Part shown: one piece after another, positions 1 through 9,075 of the stretch
Layout: every line of letters begins with the position of its first letter
Position numbering within the stretch: the first letter of the stretch is position 1
Assembly (NCBI RefSeq): GCF_030068455.1
Contig: NZ_JAQOSQ010000032.1
Location: forward strand, 1-41,572
From: Roseofilum casamattae BLCC-M143
GTDB lineage: Bacteria > Cyanobacteriota > Cyanobacteriia > Cyanobacteriales > Desertifilaceae
Length of the DNA stretch: 41,572 nucleotides
Direction of reading: 5' to 3'
Translations under genes and position numbers: made by a program
The notes under the pieces: generated by a model
Told to the model about the DNA's origin: nothing
What the model saw: the letters and a program-made list of their open reading frames with translations, nothing else
Database searches by the model: none

Positions 1-250
1 GATTGATGGCTTTTTCTAAACCTTCTTCCATCCATCTTTGTCGCACTCTTTCAATCGTTCTTATACTCACATCTAAAGCTGACGCGATTTCACTATCTTT
101 CCATCCTCCTCCCGATTGATTTATATCTGCTTTCAGTAATATTCGTGCATGATTAATTTTTCGGGCTGCTGCTTTTCCGGTTTTCGTCAGTTTTTCTAAC
201 TCTTGCCGTTCTTCCTCTGTCAGAGACACTATATATCGTTTGGCTGGCAT
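1..250 (-). CDS. IS630-family transposase, N-terminal part (cut by window edge)
   Basis: Reading leftward from the ATG at 248-250, the frame is open to the window edge (83 codons). It begins MPAKRYIVSLTEEERQEL and contains a helix-turn-helix region (WKDSEIASALDVSIRTIERV, roughly residues 50-70). This layout, a basic N-terminus followed by an HTH that would bind the terminal inverted repeat, is that of the first ORF of IS630/Tc1-like transposases. The DDE catalytic domain would lie outside the window, so activity cannot be judged. The start lies about 60 bases from the apparent junction with the TPR gene. Family assignment is from the pattern, without a search. Confidence 0.75.
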   Translation of the reverse strand, partial: MPAKRYIVSLTEEERQELEKLTKTGKAAARKINHARILLKADINQSGGGWKDSEIASALDVSIRTIERVRQRWMEEGLEKAIN

Positions 251-314
251 GGTTTGTTGACTTTTTCCACTCTACCTCTCTATTATCTGCCATTTCTGCA
301 TTGACGCAACACTA
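251..314 (-). mobile_element. Left end of the IS630-like element, with a TA target at 313-314
   Basis: Between the transposase start and the TPR reading frame there are only about 60 bases. The TPR repeat homology stops abruptly after the AIEYYK codons, exactly where CTAG occurs (TA at 313-314). IS630/Tc1 elements insert at TA and duplicate it, so the element end is inferred here. The inverted repeat cannot be confirmed because the other end is outside the window. Confidence 0.45.
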
Positions 315-1476
315 GTTTGTAATACTCTATTGCCTGTTGGAATTGACCAACATGATCGTAAGCTAACCCCAAATTATTCAACGTGCCTGCTTCTGCTGCT
401 CGGTCTTGCACTTCTTCCAGAATGGGTAAAGCTCGTTGATAATATTCTATTGCCTGTTGTACTTCTCCGGTACTCCGATAAACTTCCCCTAAATTATTTA
501 ACAGCTTTGCCTCTGCACCTCGGTCTTGTAAGTCTCTAAATATCGATAAAGCTTGTTGATAATATTCTATTGCTTGTTGGGGTTTTCCAATGTTATCGTC
601 AACTAAGCCCAAATTACTCAACGTAGCTGCTTCTCCCCATCTATTTTGCATAGCTTGGAAAATCTGCAAGGCTTGTCTAAAATACTCTATGGCTTGTTGT
701 GGCTCTCCAACACTGTCATAAACTAAACCTAAATAATTCAAAGTCCTAGCTTCTCCGGCTCTGTCCTGGACTTCTCGTTGAATGTGTAACGCTTGTTGAT
801 GATAATCTATGGCCCGTTGTGCTTCTCTGATGTTTTGGTATACTAAACCCAAATCAGTCAAAGTTTTTGCTTCCCCCTCTCGATCTTGCATTTCTCGGAA
901 AATGGGTAAAGCTTGTTTCAAGTGCTTAATTGACTGTTGGGACTGACCAATGCCACTATAAACTTCTCCCAAATTATTCAAGGTCACTGCTTCTCCATGT
1001 CGATCTTGTATTGCTTGAGCAATAAATAGAGCTTGTTTGAAATACTCTATAGCTCGTTGCATTTGACCAATATTTTTGTAAGTTACGCCCAAATTATTCA
1101 ATATCGCTCCCTCTCCCTTTCGATCTTGTAGTGCTCGAACAAGATCTAATGCCTGTTTGTAGGCTTGTATGGAAAGTTGAAGTTTTCCTACAGTTTGAGC
1201 ATTGTAACCAATCTCATTCCATGCTGAAGCTTCAAGCTCTCTGAGTTCTAGTTTTTCTGAAATAACTAAAACTTTCTGCCATATTTCTAATGCTTCTTGG
1301 GGTTTTCCCTGTTGTTCTAGTTGTCTTGCATAATTAATTAATTGTACGATCGCCGCCTCTTTTTCTTCTGCCGAAAGTTGTGGAGTTTGCCCCCAACTGG
1401 GTTGCTCTCCCACAGTTACCATTACCGGAGTCATCCATACACCCAAGGCTACCAAAGTTCCGAAAATTCGTTTCAT
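283..1476 (-). CDS. Secreted tetratricopeptide-repeat protein, probably 3'-truncated by an IS
   Basis: A 397-residue protein with an N-terminal signal peptide (MKRIFGTLVALGVWMTPVMV..., likely cleaved near SWGQ). It is followed by about eight 40-residue TPR units of the kinesin-light-chain type, recognisable by the recurring NNLGxVYxxxGxxQQAIEYYxQAL core and the LQDRxGEAxTL linkers. Such proteins are protein-interaction scaffolds; no enzymatic domain is visible. The last unit breaks after AIEYYK and ends with the unrelated tail LVLRQCRNGR, which is read from IS-like DNA. The native protein was therefore probably longer. Many cyanobacterial KLC-type TPR proteins continue into a CHAT domain, but whether this one did cannot be seen. 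Confidence 0.85.
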   Translation of the reverse strand: MKRIFGTLVALGVWMTPVMVTVGEQPSWGQTPQLSAEEKEAAIVQLINYARQLEQQGKPQEALEIWQKVLVISEKLELRELEASAWNEIGYNAQTVGKLQLSIQAYKQALDLVRALQDRKGEGAILNNLGVTYKNIGQMQRAIEYFKQALFIAQAIQDRHGEAVTLNNLGEVYSGIGQSQQSIKHLKQALPIFREMQDREGEAKTLTDLGLVYQNIREAQRAIDYHQQALHIQREVQDRAGEARTLNYLGLVYDSVGEPQQAIEYFRQALQIFQAMQNRWGEAATLSNLGLVDDNIGKPQQAIEYYQQALSIFRDLQDRGAEAKLLNNLGEVYRSTGEVQQAIEYYQRALPILEEVQDRAAEAGTLNNLGLAYDHVGQFQQAIEYYKLVLRQCRNGR

Positions 1477-1585
1477 GACAATTCACAACGATCGCACCTC
1501 TCCATTCTATCCAAAACCTGTGGAGCGAGGGAGAAACCCGATCGCATTTCTCCCGCTTTCGTGACATGCCGGTTTCTCCAATCCT

Positions 1586-3019
1586 CTAATCTCGCAACAC
1601 CCAGGTATCTTTACTGCCACCGCCCTGAGAGGAATTCACCACCAAAGAGCCGCGTTTCATCGCCACCCTTGTCAAACCTCCAGGCATCACATAAACATCG
1701 TCACTATATAAAATATAAGGACGCAAATCTACGTGGCAGCCTTCAATACCATCGTCAAATAGGGTCGGAACTCTCGATAAAGATAGAGTGGGTTGGGCAA
1801 TATACTTGCGCGGATTTTCCTTAATCCGTTCGGCAAACTCTTCTCGTTCTGCGGCCGTAGATTTCGGGCCGATTAACATCCCATAACCTCCCGACTCATC
1901 CGCTGCTTTCACCACCAAATCTTCTAAGTTTTCCAATACGTGTTGTTGCTGTTTTTCTTCCCAACACAAATACGTCGGCACATTGGCTAAAATCGGCTCT
2001 TCATCCAAATAATAACGAATCATTTGCGGAACATAAGAATAAATCACCTTATCATCAGCCACTCCAGTTCCCAGAGCATTCGCTAAAGCCACTCGCCCTC
2101 CCTGATACACTTCCATTAAACCGGGAACCCCCAACAAAGAATCCGGATTAAACACTTTCGGGTCGATAAAATTATCGTCAATGCGCCGATAGACTACATC
2201 AACTCGTTGCAGTCCTTTCGTCGTCCGCATTTGCAAGTACCCATCGGCCACCACCAAATCTCGTCCTTCGACTAACTCCACTCCCATTTGTTGGGCTAAA
2301 AAGGAATGCTCGAAATAGGCAGAATTATAAATTCCTGGAGTTAAGACCACAACTCGCGGATCTTGCAGATTTGCCGGTGCTAAGTTTAACAGTGTTTCCA
2401 GCAAGCGTCCCGGATAGCGGTCTACCGGTTCGATATCCATCAAGCTAAACACTTGCGGGAACGTGCTTTTCATAATCCGGCGATTTTCCAGCACGTAGGA
2501 CACTCCCGACGGACAGCGCAAGTTATCTTCCAAGACAAACCACTGTCCTTGGCGATCGCGAACCAGATCGGTTCCGGTAATATGACACCAAATGCCTCCC
2601 GGTGGCTTCAGTCCCATGCACTGTGGCAGAAAACCAGTGGCCGAGCGGATGAGTTCTTCCGGAATCGTCTTATCTTTGATGATTTTTTGCTCGCTATAAA
2701 TATCAGCAACAAATCGATTCAAGGCTTCAATGCGCTGTTTCAGTCCTTTCTCGAGAGTCAGCCAATCTTGAGACGGTACAATCCGGGGAATGAGGTCAAA
2801 CGGCAGAATGCGCTCGGTTCCTTCTTCTGCACCATAGACATTAAAGGTTACCCCCAACTTAAATAACCCGATTTGCGCCGCTTGTTGGCGTTGCTGCAAA
2901 TGTTCGCGAGATAGGGTATTTAGGCGATCGATCAGGGGTTTACATGTGGCACGAGGTGTTCCATCGGCTTCAAAGAGTTCGTCGTAGAAGTCCCCGGAGT
3001 TGTAGGAATCAAAATTCAC
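1586..3019 (-). CDS. Circularly permuted ATP-grasp type 2 protein
   Basis: A 477-residue protein that begins [19 protein letters not shown] and shows the conserved blocks of the circularly permuted ATP-grasp family (DUF404/DUF407): RPFDLIPR-like ([10 protein letters not shown]), [75 protein letters not shown] and [10 protein letters not shown]. Members are thought to ligate amino acids or make small peptides; the substrate here is unknown. The start is GTG at 3019 with no clear Shine-Dalgarno, chosen because family homology begins there. The partner genes often found with it (alpha-E domain protein, transglutaminase) are not adjacent. It faces away from the ABC exporter across a divergent intergenic region of about 215 bp. 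Confidence 0.9.
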   Translation of the reverse strand: MNFDSYNSGDFYDELFEADGTPRATCKPLIDRLNTLSREHLQQRQQAAQIGLFKLGVTFNVYGAEEGTERILPFDLIPRIVPSQDWLTLEKGLKQRIEALNRFVADIYSEQKIIKDKTIPEELIRSATGFLPQCMGLKPPGGIWCHITGTDLVRDRQGQWFVLEDNLRCPSGVSYVLENRRIMKSTFPQVFSLMDIEPVDRYPGRLLETLLNLAPANLQDPRVVVLTPGIYNSAYFEHSFLAQQMGVELVEGRDLVVADGYLQMRTTKGLQRVDVVYRRIDDNFIDPKVFNPDSLLGVPGLMEVYQGGRVALANALGTGVADDKVIYSYVPQMIRYYLDEEPILANVPTYLCWEEKQQQHVLENLEDLVVKAADESGGYGMLIGPKSTAAEREEFAERIKENPRKYIAQPTLSLSRVPTLFDDGIEGCHVDLRPYILYSDDVYVMPGGLTRVAMKRGSLVVNSSQGGGSKDTWVLRD

Positions 3020-3233
3020 AGATGGTGCAGATCGAGTTTCAAAAAGTTCAATCTCTTATGGTACAGCCATGGGATAAGCCATATGATGTAGTTAAAACTA
3101 CTTTTTTTACCTAATGTTGCGGAACATAACGGTTGTGCTTTGCTCGGGACAGTGGCACAATCTGAGAGCCGAATGGTGTTCTATTCGGTTTCAGTCATAG
3201 GCGTAGTGGCGATCGCGGTGAGAGGAGACGACG

Positions 3234-4091
3234 TTGTTAAGGGCGAATAAAGGAGGACTCTGGAGTGGGAAAGGTCGGATTGCCAGATTGTTGGGAAACC
3301 GCCAATGGTGGTTGAAGGCGAATTTGCTGAAAAGCTTAGTTCGCCGAGATTTAGCAGCTCGTTACCAAGGCTCGATTTTGGGAAATCTTTGGCCGTTGCT
3401 CAATCAGTTATCTCAACTGCTGATCTATACTTATGTGTTTTCCATTGTCCTGAAGGTGAAACTCAGCCTTCAGGGAATGGCAGCGAATAATCTGACGTTT
3501 GGGTTGTGGTTATTTGCCGGAATTTTGCCGTGGACGGCGTTTATGACGGGGTTGCTCCAGTCTTCTAATTCGGTCATCGGACAGCCAAATTTGGTGAAGA
3601 AGGTAGTATTTCCTTTGGAGTTATTGCCGTTGGTTCCGGTGCTCAGCGCGTTTATTGAAAGTTCCATGGGTTTAATTGCGCTAATTGTCTTAACGGGAAC
3701 GATTACGCACAATTTGCATGGTACTCTGTGGTTACTGCCTTTAGCGTGGTTGCCGCAACTGCTGCTGACAGCGGGATTGGGCTATTTGGTTTCGGGATTA
3801 ACGGTGTTCTTGCGCGATATTCCGCAAAGTTTGGCAGTGATTACGAATTTGTGGTTTTATTTAACTCCGATTGTTTATCCAGCTACGATTATTCCCGAAC
3901 CTTGGCGCGGTTTGGTCTTCTGGCTCAATCCTCTGGCCGCGATCGCGGAAACCTATCGCGATATGATTCTAGTCGGTCGGATGGAACATTGGGGGGAATG
4001 GTCTACTGCCCTGGTCATTTCTCTGCTAATGTTTGGAGGGGGTTTGTGGGTCTATCGCAGACTGCGCCCTGCATTTGCTGATGTAATCTAG
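3234..4091 (+). CDS. ABC-2 type polysaccharide export permease (Wzm/TagG-like)
   Basis: A 285-residue integral membrane protein of the Wzm/TagG/KpsM family, with about six hydrophobic segments and the family block LVRRDLAARYQGSILGNLWP near the N-terminus (cytoplasmic coupling region). The start is TTG, supported by AGAGGAG seven bases upstream; no in-frame ATG or GTG precedes the conserved region. It lies 67 bases upstream of the Wzt-like ATPase, and together they form a two-gene exporter that would move an undecaprenyl-linked O-antigen-like glycan across the inner membrane. No glycosyltransferase genes are next to it, so the glycan is unknown. Confidence 0.9.
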   Translation: MLRANKGGLWSGKGRIARLLGNRQWWLKANLLKSLVRRDLAARYQGSILGNLWPLLNQLSQLLIYTYVFSIVLKVKLSLQGMAANNLTFGLWLFAGILPWTAFMTGLLQSSNSVIGQPNLVKKVVFPLELLPLVPVLSAFIESSMGLIALIVLTGTITHNLHGTLWLLPLAWLPQLLLTAGLGYLVSGLTVFLRDIPQSLAVITNLWFYLTPIVYPATIIPEPWRGLVFWLNPLAAIAETYRDMILVGRMEHWGEWSTALVISLLMFGGGLWVYRRLRPAFADVI

Positions 4092-4158
4092 AGGAATGAT
4101 TCTTCTGGTATGTTGAGGCTGTGTTCGCGATCGCTGTTACCCGGTTCTAGTTAATTTT

Positions 4159-5547
4159 ATGAGTGAAATTGCGATTTCACTAAGCGGAATTTCTAAGTCA
4201 TTTAAGCGATATGCTCATCCCGTCGATCGCTTGAAAGAATTATTGCTTCCTGGCAAAAGTCGGGGACATCAGTTTTGGGCCCTGCAAGATATTAGTTTGG
4301 ATATTCCTCGAGGGCAAACTTTAGGTATTGTCGGACGCAATGGTTCGGGTAAAAGTACGCTACTTCAAATTATTGCGGCGACGCTAACTCCAACGACAGG
4401 AGATGTACGGGTCAATGGACGGATTTCAGCGTTGTTGGAACTCGGGAGCGGATTTAATCCGGAGTTTACCGGTCGGCAAAATGTGTTTTTTAACGGCCAG
4501 TTGTTGGGACTGACGCAACCGGAAATTCAGGAAAAGTTTGAGAGTATTGTCCATTTTGCCGATATCGGTGAATTTATTGACGAGCCGGTAAAAACTTATT
4601 CTAGTGGAATGTTCGTGCGCTTGGCGTTTGCGGTGGCAACTAGCGTAGAACCGGATATTTTGGTAGTCGATGAAGCTCTATCCGTGGGCGATGAGGCGTT
4701 TCAGCGCAAATGTTTTGCTCGAATTCAGGAAATTAGCGATCGCGGCGGGACGGTGTTATTTGTCTCTCATGCTGCTTCTTCTGTAGTGGAATTGTGCGAT
4801 CGGGCAATTCTGATGGATAAAGGCGAAATTATTCTCAGCAATACTCCAAAATTCGTAGTAGCTAAATATCAGGAATTAATTTATGCACCGGCTGATAAAA
4901 GTGCGATCTTGCGCGAAGAATTAAAACAACTGAATCAACAAAAAACAACCGAATCATCAGTTCCATCCTCCAAAAATGGACAAGCTCCGCAAAAAACAGG
5001 AGACCCTGAAACAAAACCTCTCGGAAGTTTAGGAGACTACTACGATCCCAACCTGAATCCAAAGAATACTCTCTCTTATATCTCCAGAGGCGCCGAAATT
5101 ATCGATCCTCATATCGAAACATTATCCGGTCGAGTCGTCAATCATTTAACCCGAAGGCAGCCTTATATTTATACCTTCAAAGTCCACTTTTCTAAGCTGG
5201 CGCAAAATGTCCGCTTTGGAATGCTCGTCAAAACAATTAGCGGGTTAGAATTAGGAGGTGCTTCCGTTAGTCCATCCTTTCATAAAATATCTCACTTTGA
5301 AGTCGATCGCATCGTCACCATTCGCTTTTCGTTTGAATGTTTTCTGCATCCAGGCGTCTATTTCCTCAATGCTGGCGTTTCCGGTATGGTCGATGAAGAA
5401 TTTATCTATCTCGCGCGCTGCATTGATGCGGCTATGTTTCGCGTTAATCCCGATGAATCTGTCTGCGGAAATGGAACCGTTGACTTTAAAATTGAACCGA
5501 AATTAACGATGGAAACCACCTTAGAACGAGCAGGGGAAACAGATTAG
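4159..5547 (+). CDS. ABC transporter ATPase with Wzt-type C-terminal carbohydrate-binding domain
   Basis: A 462-residue protein. The nucleotide-binding domain occupies residues 1-245, with Walker A GRNGSGKST at 59-67, a YSSGM signature at 147-151 and Walker B ILVVDEA at 167-173. A Gln/Ser/Pro-rich linker (about 255-290) leads to a C-terminal beta-rich domain (about 310-450) resembling Wzt_C, which in O9a/O8 systems recognises the terminal modification of the finished glycan chain. This makes the transporter the chain-end-recognising kind. It is paired with the upstream permease. The sugar recognised cannot be read from sequence. Confidence 0.92.
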   Translation: MSEIAISLSGISKSFKRYAHPVDRLKELLLPGKSRGHQFWALQDISLDIPRGQTLGIVGRNGSGKSTLLQIIAATLTPTTGDVRVNGRISALLELGSGFNPEFTGRQNVFFNGQLLGLTQPEIQEKFESIVHFADIGEFIDEPVKTYSSGMFVRLAFAVATSVEPDILVVDEALSVGDEAFQRKCFARIQEISDRGGTVLFVSHAASSVVELCDRAILMDKGEIILSNTPKFVVAKYQELIYAPADKSAILREELKQLNQQKTTESSVPSSKNGQAPQKTGDPETKPLGSLGDYYDPNLNPKNTLSYISRGAEIIDPHIETLSGRVVNHLTRRQPYIYTFKVHFSKLAQNVRFGMLVKTISGLELGGASVSPSFHKISHFEVDRIVTIRFSFECFLHPGVYFLNAGVSGMVDEEFIYLARCIDAAMFRVNPDESVCGNGTVDFKIEPKLTMETTLERAGETD

Positions 5548-5591
5548 AAACAATAGGCGATCGCTAACTAATCCTTTCTCCAACGAGGTTT

Positions 5592-7568
5592 CTATGTACT
5601 AATTTCCAACGGAACATTCGTTACCTCATCCAAACTCTGAGGATCGATAGTAGGCAATGTAATTGTTACCGTCGATCCCTTATCTTTACCTTCACTGTAA
5701 AATTCTATCGTTCCTCCCATCATTTCGACTAACCGCTTAGCAATAGCTAAACCCAAGCCCGTCCCTTCATACTTACGGGTTAAACCGCCATCAATTAAAA
5801 CAAAGTTTTGAAACAACTTAACTTGGTCTTCTGGATCGATACCAATACCCGTATCTTGAATCGCAACTGCGACCTTTTTTGGTCGGGGAACATCATCGCA
5901 ATCTTCTAAATAAGTAACTACACTAATGGTAATGCCACCTCGAGAAGTAAACTTTATCGCATTATCAATAATATTAGTAAAGACTTGTTCCAAATATTCC
6001 ATATCCCCTTCAATAGCAATTTTTTCTTTTTGTTCGGGCTGCTGCCCTTTATACATCCAGGACAAGTTTTTCGTTTTAATGTCGGGAATATGCGCGTCAA
6101 CAACTGCTTTTAATGTCTCATTTAAATTCACCGGCTGAAAGGTTATAATTAGGTCTCCTTGTTCGATGCTGCGCAAGGTTAAAATATCATCAATAATCAC
6201 CTTGAGCTTGATACCAGAGTCGTAAATTTGCTGCAACATTAATGACTCGTCGTCCTCGTCATCGCAAAACCCATCTTGGATTAACTGGACCGAACCAATA
6301 ATTCCGTTTAACGGCGTTCTTAAGTTGTGCGAAATAGCAGTAAGAAACTCTGTCTTCAATTCGTTAGCAACATTCGCTTCTCGTCGGGCTTTTTCTAGCT
6401 CTCCGGCCCAACTATTTAATCGTTGCACCATACTATTGAGTGCCGCAGCTAGTTCATTCAGTTCTTTAATTTTAAAGTCAGTGTTAATCATTTCTGGATT
6501 AACACTCCATTCAATACTCAGGGCATGTTCTCCTAATTTTTCGACTGGGGAAATCAGCGCTCGCGTGAGAATGAACGTGGCAGTTAAACTCGCTGCAATT
6601 AATCCCAGAACGAGATTAATTAATGTTTGTTGAATTTCTGCGAGTCCAGAAAGCGCACCATCTAAAGGAGCGATCGCTAACACGGTCCATGTCTTATCAA
6701 TATCTGTTGCAGTCGGATCGTCAATAGCATAATACCCAGCAATAACTTCTTGGTAACTAGAATCGAAGAACGGTAAATGCAGAAAGTGATTGTTGCGATC
6801 GCTGGCATCTCGTACAATATTTCTCAGTCTAGATTGTAGATTCCGATTCGATTCGTCAGCAATATTAGTACCAATACGGTTCGTATCGATATGGGCTACA
6901 ATTCTCTCGCTATCATCAATAATGGCAGTATAGCCAGAAAGGGATTTTTTTTCGATGCTGTGGGGTAGAGAGAGAATTACGTTCGCAACTAAAATATATT
7001 GTTCTTGAGCGCTCCCTCGCTTCACCGGAGCGATCGCTTGCAGGTATAGTTGCTCTGCTGCCGTACTCTCTCTATCTGTACCCGCAAGTGTCTCTGGTAA
7101 AATTGTATTAATCTCAACGTTTGTGAGAGATTCAGTCGATAGTTTGGGTCGTAGAGTGCTATCCTGTAATGCTGCAGTTGCCTCGGGGTTACAGGTGCTG
7201 GCGATCGCGTTTTGTGTCACTCGATCGTATAATTGCAGACAGACGGCAGTGGTGGGAAAGCGCTGACTCAGCTTGCTTAAATAAGGCTCGATACCCGATA
7301 AGCTGCCAAATTGTAAAGCGGAAGCTTCGCTAGCGGTTTCCAAGATATCTGCGATCGCATTGATGCTCGTTTCCAAGCTCTCGGCTTTTTCTAAGGCACT
7401 TTCGGTTAAATTATATCGAGCAGTTTCTAATAAGCTGGAACGAGCTTTACGATAGGTCGCGTACTGTAGAATGAGTAAAACAGGAACAGTTAGCAGCAGC
7501 ATACGCCAGAGGACAACACTGCGAAACGATGTCTGAGGTGGCTTGAAAAAGTGCAATAGCTTTAACAT
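5592..7568 (-). CDS. Membrane sensor histidine kinase (dCache-like sensor, HAMP, HisKA, HATPase)
   Basis: A 658-residue hybrid-less sensor kinase. TM1 is at about 19-36, a periplasmic Cache-like sensor spans about 40-315, TM2 about 316-336, and HAMP about 337-390. The HisKA domain has His414 in the H-box AISHNLRTPLNG. The HATPase_c domain follows, with an N box (FTNIIDNAIKF), G1 (DTGIGI) and G2 (GTGLGLAIAKRLVE). The residue after the phospho-accepting His is Asn rather than the usual Glu/Asp. There is no receiver domain and no neighbouring response regulator gene, so the partner is unknown. A small extracellular ligand is likely given the Cache-type sensor, but none can be named. Confidence 0.9.
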   Translation of the reverse strand: MLKLLHFFKPPQTSFRSVVLWRMLLLTVPVLLILQYATYRKARSSLLETARYNLTESALEKAESLETSINAIADILETASEASALQFGSLSGIEPYLSKLSQRFPTTAVCLQLYDRVTQNAIASTCNPEATAALQDSTLRPKLSTESLTNVEINTILPETLAGTDRESTAAEQLYLQAIAPVKRGSAQEQYILVANVILSLPHSIEKKSLSGYTAIIDDSERIVAHIDTNRIGTNIADESNRNLQSRLRNIVRDASDRNNHFLHLPFFDSSYQEVIAGYYAIDDPTATDIDKTWTVLAIAPLDGALSGLAEIQQTLINLVLGLIAASLTATFILTRALISPVEKLGEHALSIEWSVNPEMINTDFKIKELNELAAALNSMVQRLNSWAGELEKARREANVANELKTEFLTAISHNLRTPLNGIIGSVQLIQDGFCDDEDDESLMLQQIYDSGIKLKVIIDDILTLRSIEQGDLIITFQPVNLNETLKAVVDAHIPDIKTKNLSWMYKGQQPEQKEKIAIEGDMEYLEQVFTNIIDNAIKFTSRGGITISVVTYLEDCDDVPRPKKVAVAIQDTGIGIDPEDQVKLFQNFVLIDGGLTRKYEGTGLGLAIAKRLVEMMGGTIEFYSEGKDKGSTVTITLPTIDPQSLDEVTNVPLEIST

Positions 7569-7836
7569 AATCTTCTAAATTAATCCCCAATTTTATAATG
7601 GCTCGCTGACTAACTCGGAGGCACCACCGGTTGTCTGAGCCATTCTTCCCCTACAGTAATAGAGCCTCCGCCATCGGCTGGCTATATTGAGTATATCTTG
7701 CCTGCTTACCTCTGATAGCTTCGCCTTAACCTTAACTCGAAGAATGAAAAAATTGCAAAATTTCTGTGAGGGAAATGCCAATTGTTACGCTAACTTATGT
7801 GACATATAACTATAGTTGCAATGAATTGGAGGGGAT

Positions 7837-8274
7837 TTAATTAAGATATTTCTGCACGACACTCCATCCCGTCCACGAGACCCAAATAAAACCGATAAAC
7901 AGGATGGTATTAGTAGTTAAATGAATCGGTCTGGCCCAGGGTCGTTGGGAACTAATTTGGGTAGCACTCCATGCCGAAATAGCTACTAATGCAACCACTG
8001 CAAATCCAGCGGCGAGATGGGAAGAATGACCTAAACTACCATAGTGACCTAAAGTTCCGATTACTCCGATCGCCAGCAACAGTAAAACTAGGAAGACTAA
8101 GGTTCCTCCTAAAACATAGTGGAGCGATCGCAGTTGGGTCTGTTGAGGTTGCCTATTTTGTCTCATCCACCAGAGCAGCGTTCCTGTAATGGCTAACAGG
8201 CAATAAAAGCATACCGCAAACCCCATAGACCAAGCGGCTATTCTCCATAACCATAAAAATGAGGGAAGATGCAC
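7837..8274 (-). CDS. DUF4079-like integral membrane protein
   Basis: A 145-residue protein with four hydrophobic segments (about 10-35, 50-73, 85-105 and 120-140) and conserved-looking histidines in or near helices (HYVLGG, GHYGSLGHSSHLAAG, HLTTN). The pattern matches the cyanobacterial DUF4079 family, which resembles small cytochrome b561-like four-helix proteins; haem binding is only inference. It stands alone, with 268 bases of unassigned DNA on its downstream side. Function unknown. Confidence 0.75.
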   Translation of the reverse strand: MHLPSFLWLWRIAAWSMGFAVCFYCLLAITGTLLWWMRQNRQPQQTQLRSLHYVLGGTLVFLVLLLLAIGVIGTLGHYGSLGHSSHLAAGFAVVALVAISAWSATQISSQRPWARPIHLTTNTILFIGFIWVSWTGWSVVQKYLN

Positions 8275-8404
8275 GGACTTAAACCATACCGATCGAAGGT
8301 GGGATAGCGAACCGATCGCAAATCGGGCGATTATTTTGACCTGAAGTTAATATTTTCCCGAACGCCGATCGCCTCTTCAACCGATGATACAATAGCTCGA
8401 CATT

Positions 8405-8767
8405 TTAATCAATGGATGTCAATGCTGGCGTCTTGGCTCGTTCCAATCCATCGGGCACTTTAGGTAAAGGTTTATTTCCTAAGATCCAATCGCTAGATTC
8501 TTCTTTCCCTAGCTCTTGTAGCATCAAGCGATCGCAAGGAATTGTATCCGATAAAATAGCACTGGCCATCATCCCCGTGTGAATCTCCAGCAATCCTTGA
8601 GAGACCGATTCAAACACTAACCGCTGTCCTGGAAAGACGACTCGTTCAAAATACCAATCTGGGATGTTACAGATACGAGCAACTTGGACTTTGCTTGTTG
8701 CATTAACATAACAGCAAAGGACGCGGTAAGAACGCTCTGGAGGAAGGGGATCGAGAACTTGTGCCAT
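8405..8767 (-). CDS. DUF1830 domain protein
   Basis: A 120-residue cytosolic protein with the characteristic cyanobacterial DUF1830 block: YRVLCCYVNATSKVQVARI, then IPDWYFERVVFPGQRLVFE and LLEIHTG. It has a conserved double cysteine (CCY). There is no membrane segment and no signal peptide. The family is found almost only in cyanobacteria and has no established function. The gene is divergent from the radical SAM gene across about 308 bases. Confidence 0.85.
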   Translation of the reverse strand: MAQVLDPLPPERSYRVLCCYVNATSKVQVARICNIPDWYFERVVFPGQRLVFESVSQGLLEIHTGMMASAILSDTIPCDRLMLQELGKEESSDWILGNKPLPKVPDGLERAKTPALTSID

Positions 8768-9075
8768 AGTTCTATGGTAGATAAAATTGCGATTTTATGG
8801 GTACTTTTTTACAGTAACACTTCCGATCCCAGTTGATTGTAAACCCGACTACCATTAATCCTATCTTAATCTTAATCCGAATGCCCGTTTTATCGCGATC
8901 GCAGGCTGGGGATCGCCATTGACTGCTGCGATCGCATCATCTCCAGTCAAGGGTCGGCGCAACCGAATTTCCCTCGCCAGACAGATCCCGAAAGCAATGG
9001 TATCGTAAAGTTATGTGAAAAAATCTCACAATTCTTAACTCAGATCCGTCTCTAGCATAGCAAAGGAACCCGTCC
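8768..9075. other. Divergent intergenic region between the DUF1830 and radical SAM genes
   Basis: No ORF that looks coding. It contains two GCGATCGC octamers, a short inverted repeat TGTGA-N7-TCACA at 9014-9030 and an AAAGGA ribosome-binding site (about 9060) for the radical SAM gene. Promoters for both flanking genes must lie here, but I cannot place a convincing -35/-10 pair. Confidence 0.5.

Noticed and set aside
7593-7781. 62-codon open frame between the histidine kinase and DUF4079 genes
   Set aside because: No ribosome-binding site, no recognisable sequence, and composition typical of intergenic DNA.
9014-9030. TGTGA-N7-TCACA inverted repeat upstream of the radical SAM gene, resembling a CRP/SYCRP1 site
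   Set aside because: The known sites have a six-base spacer. Seven bases changes the arm spacing, and the centre is mostly A, so chance is likely.
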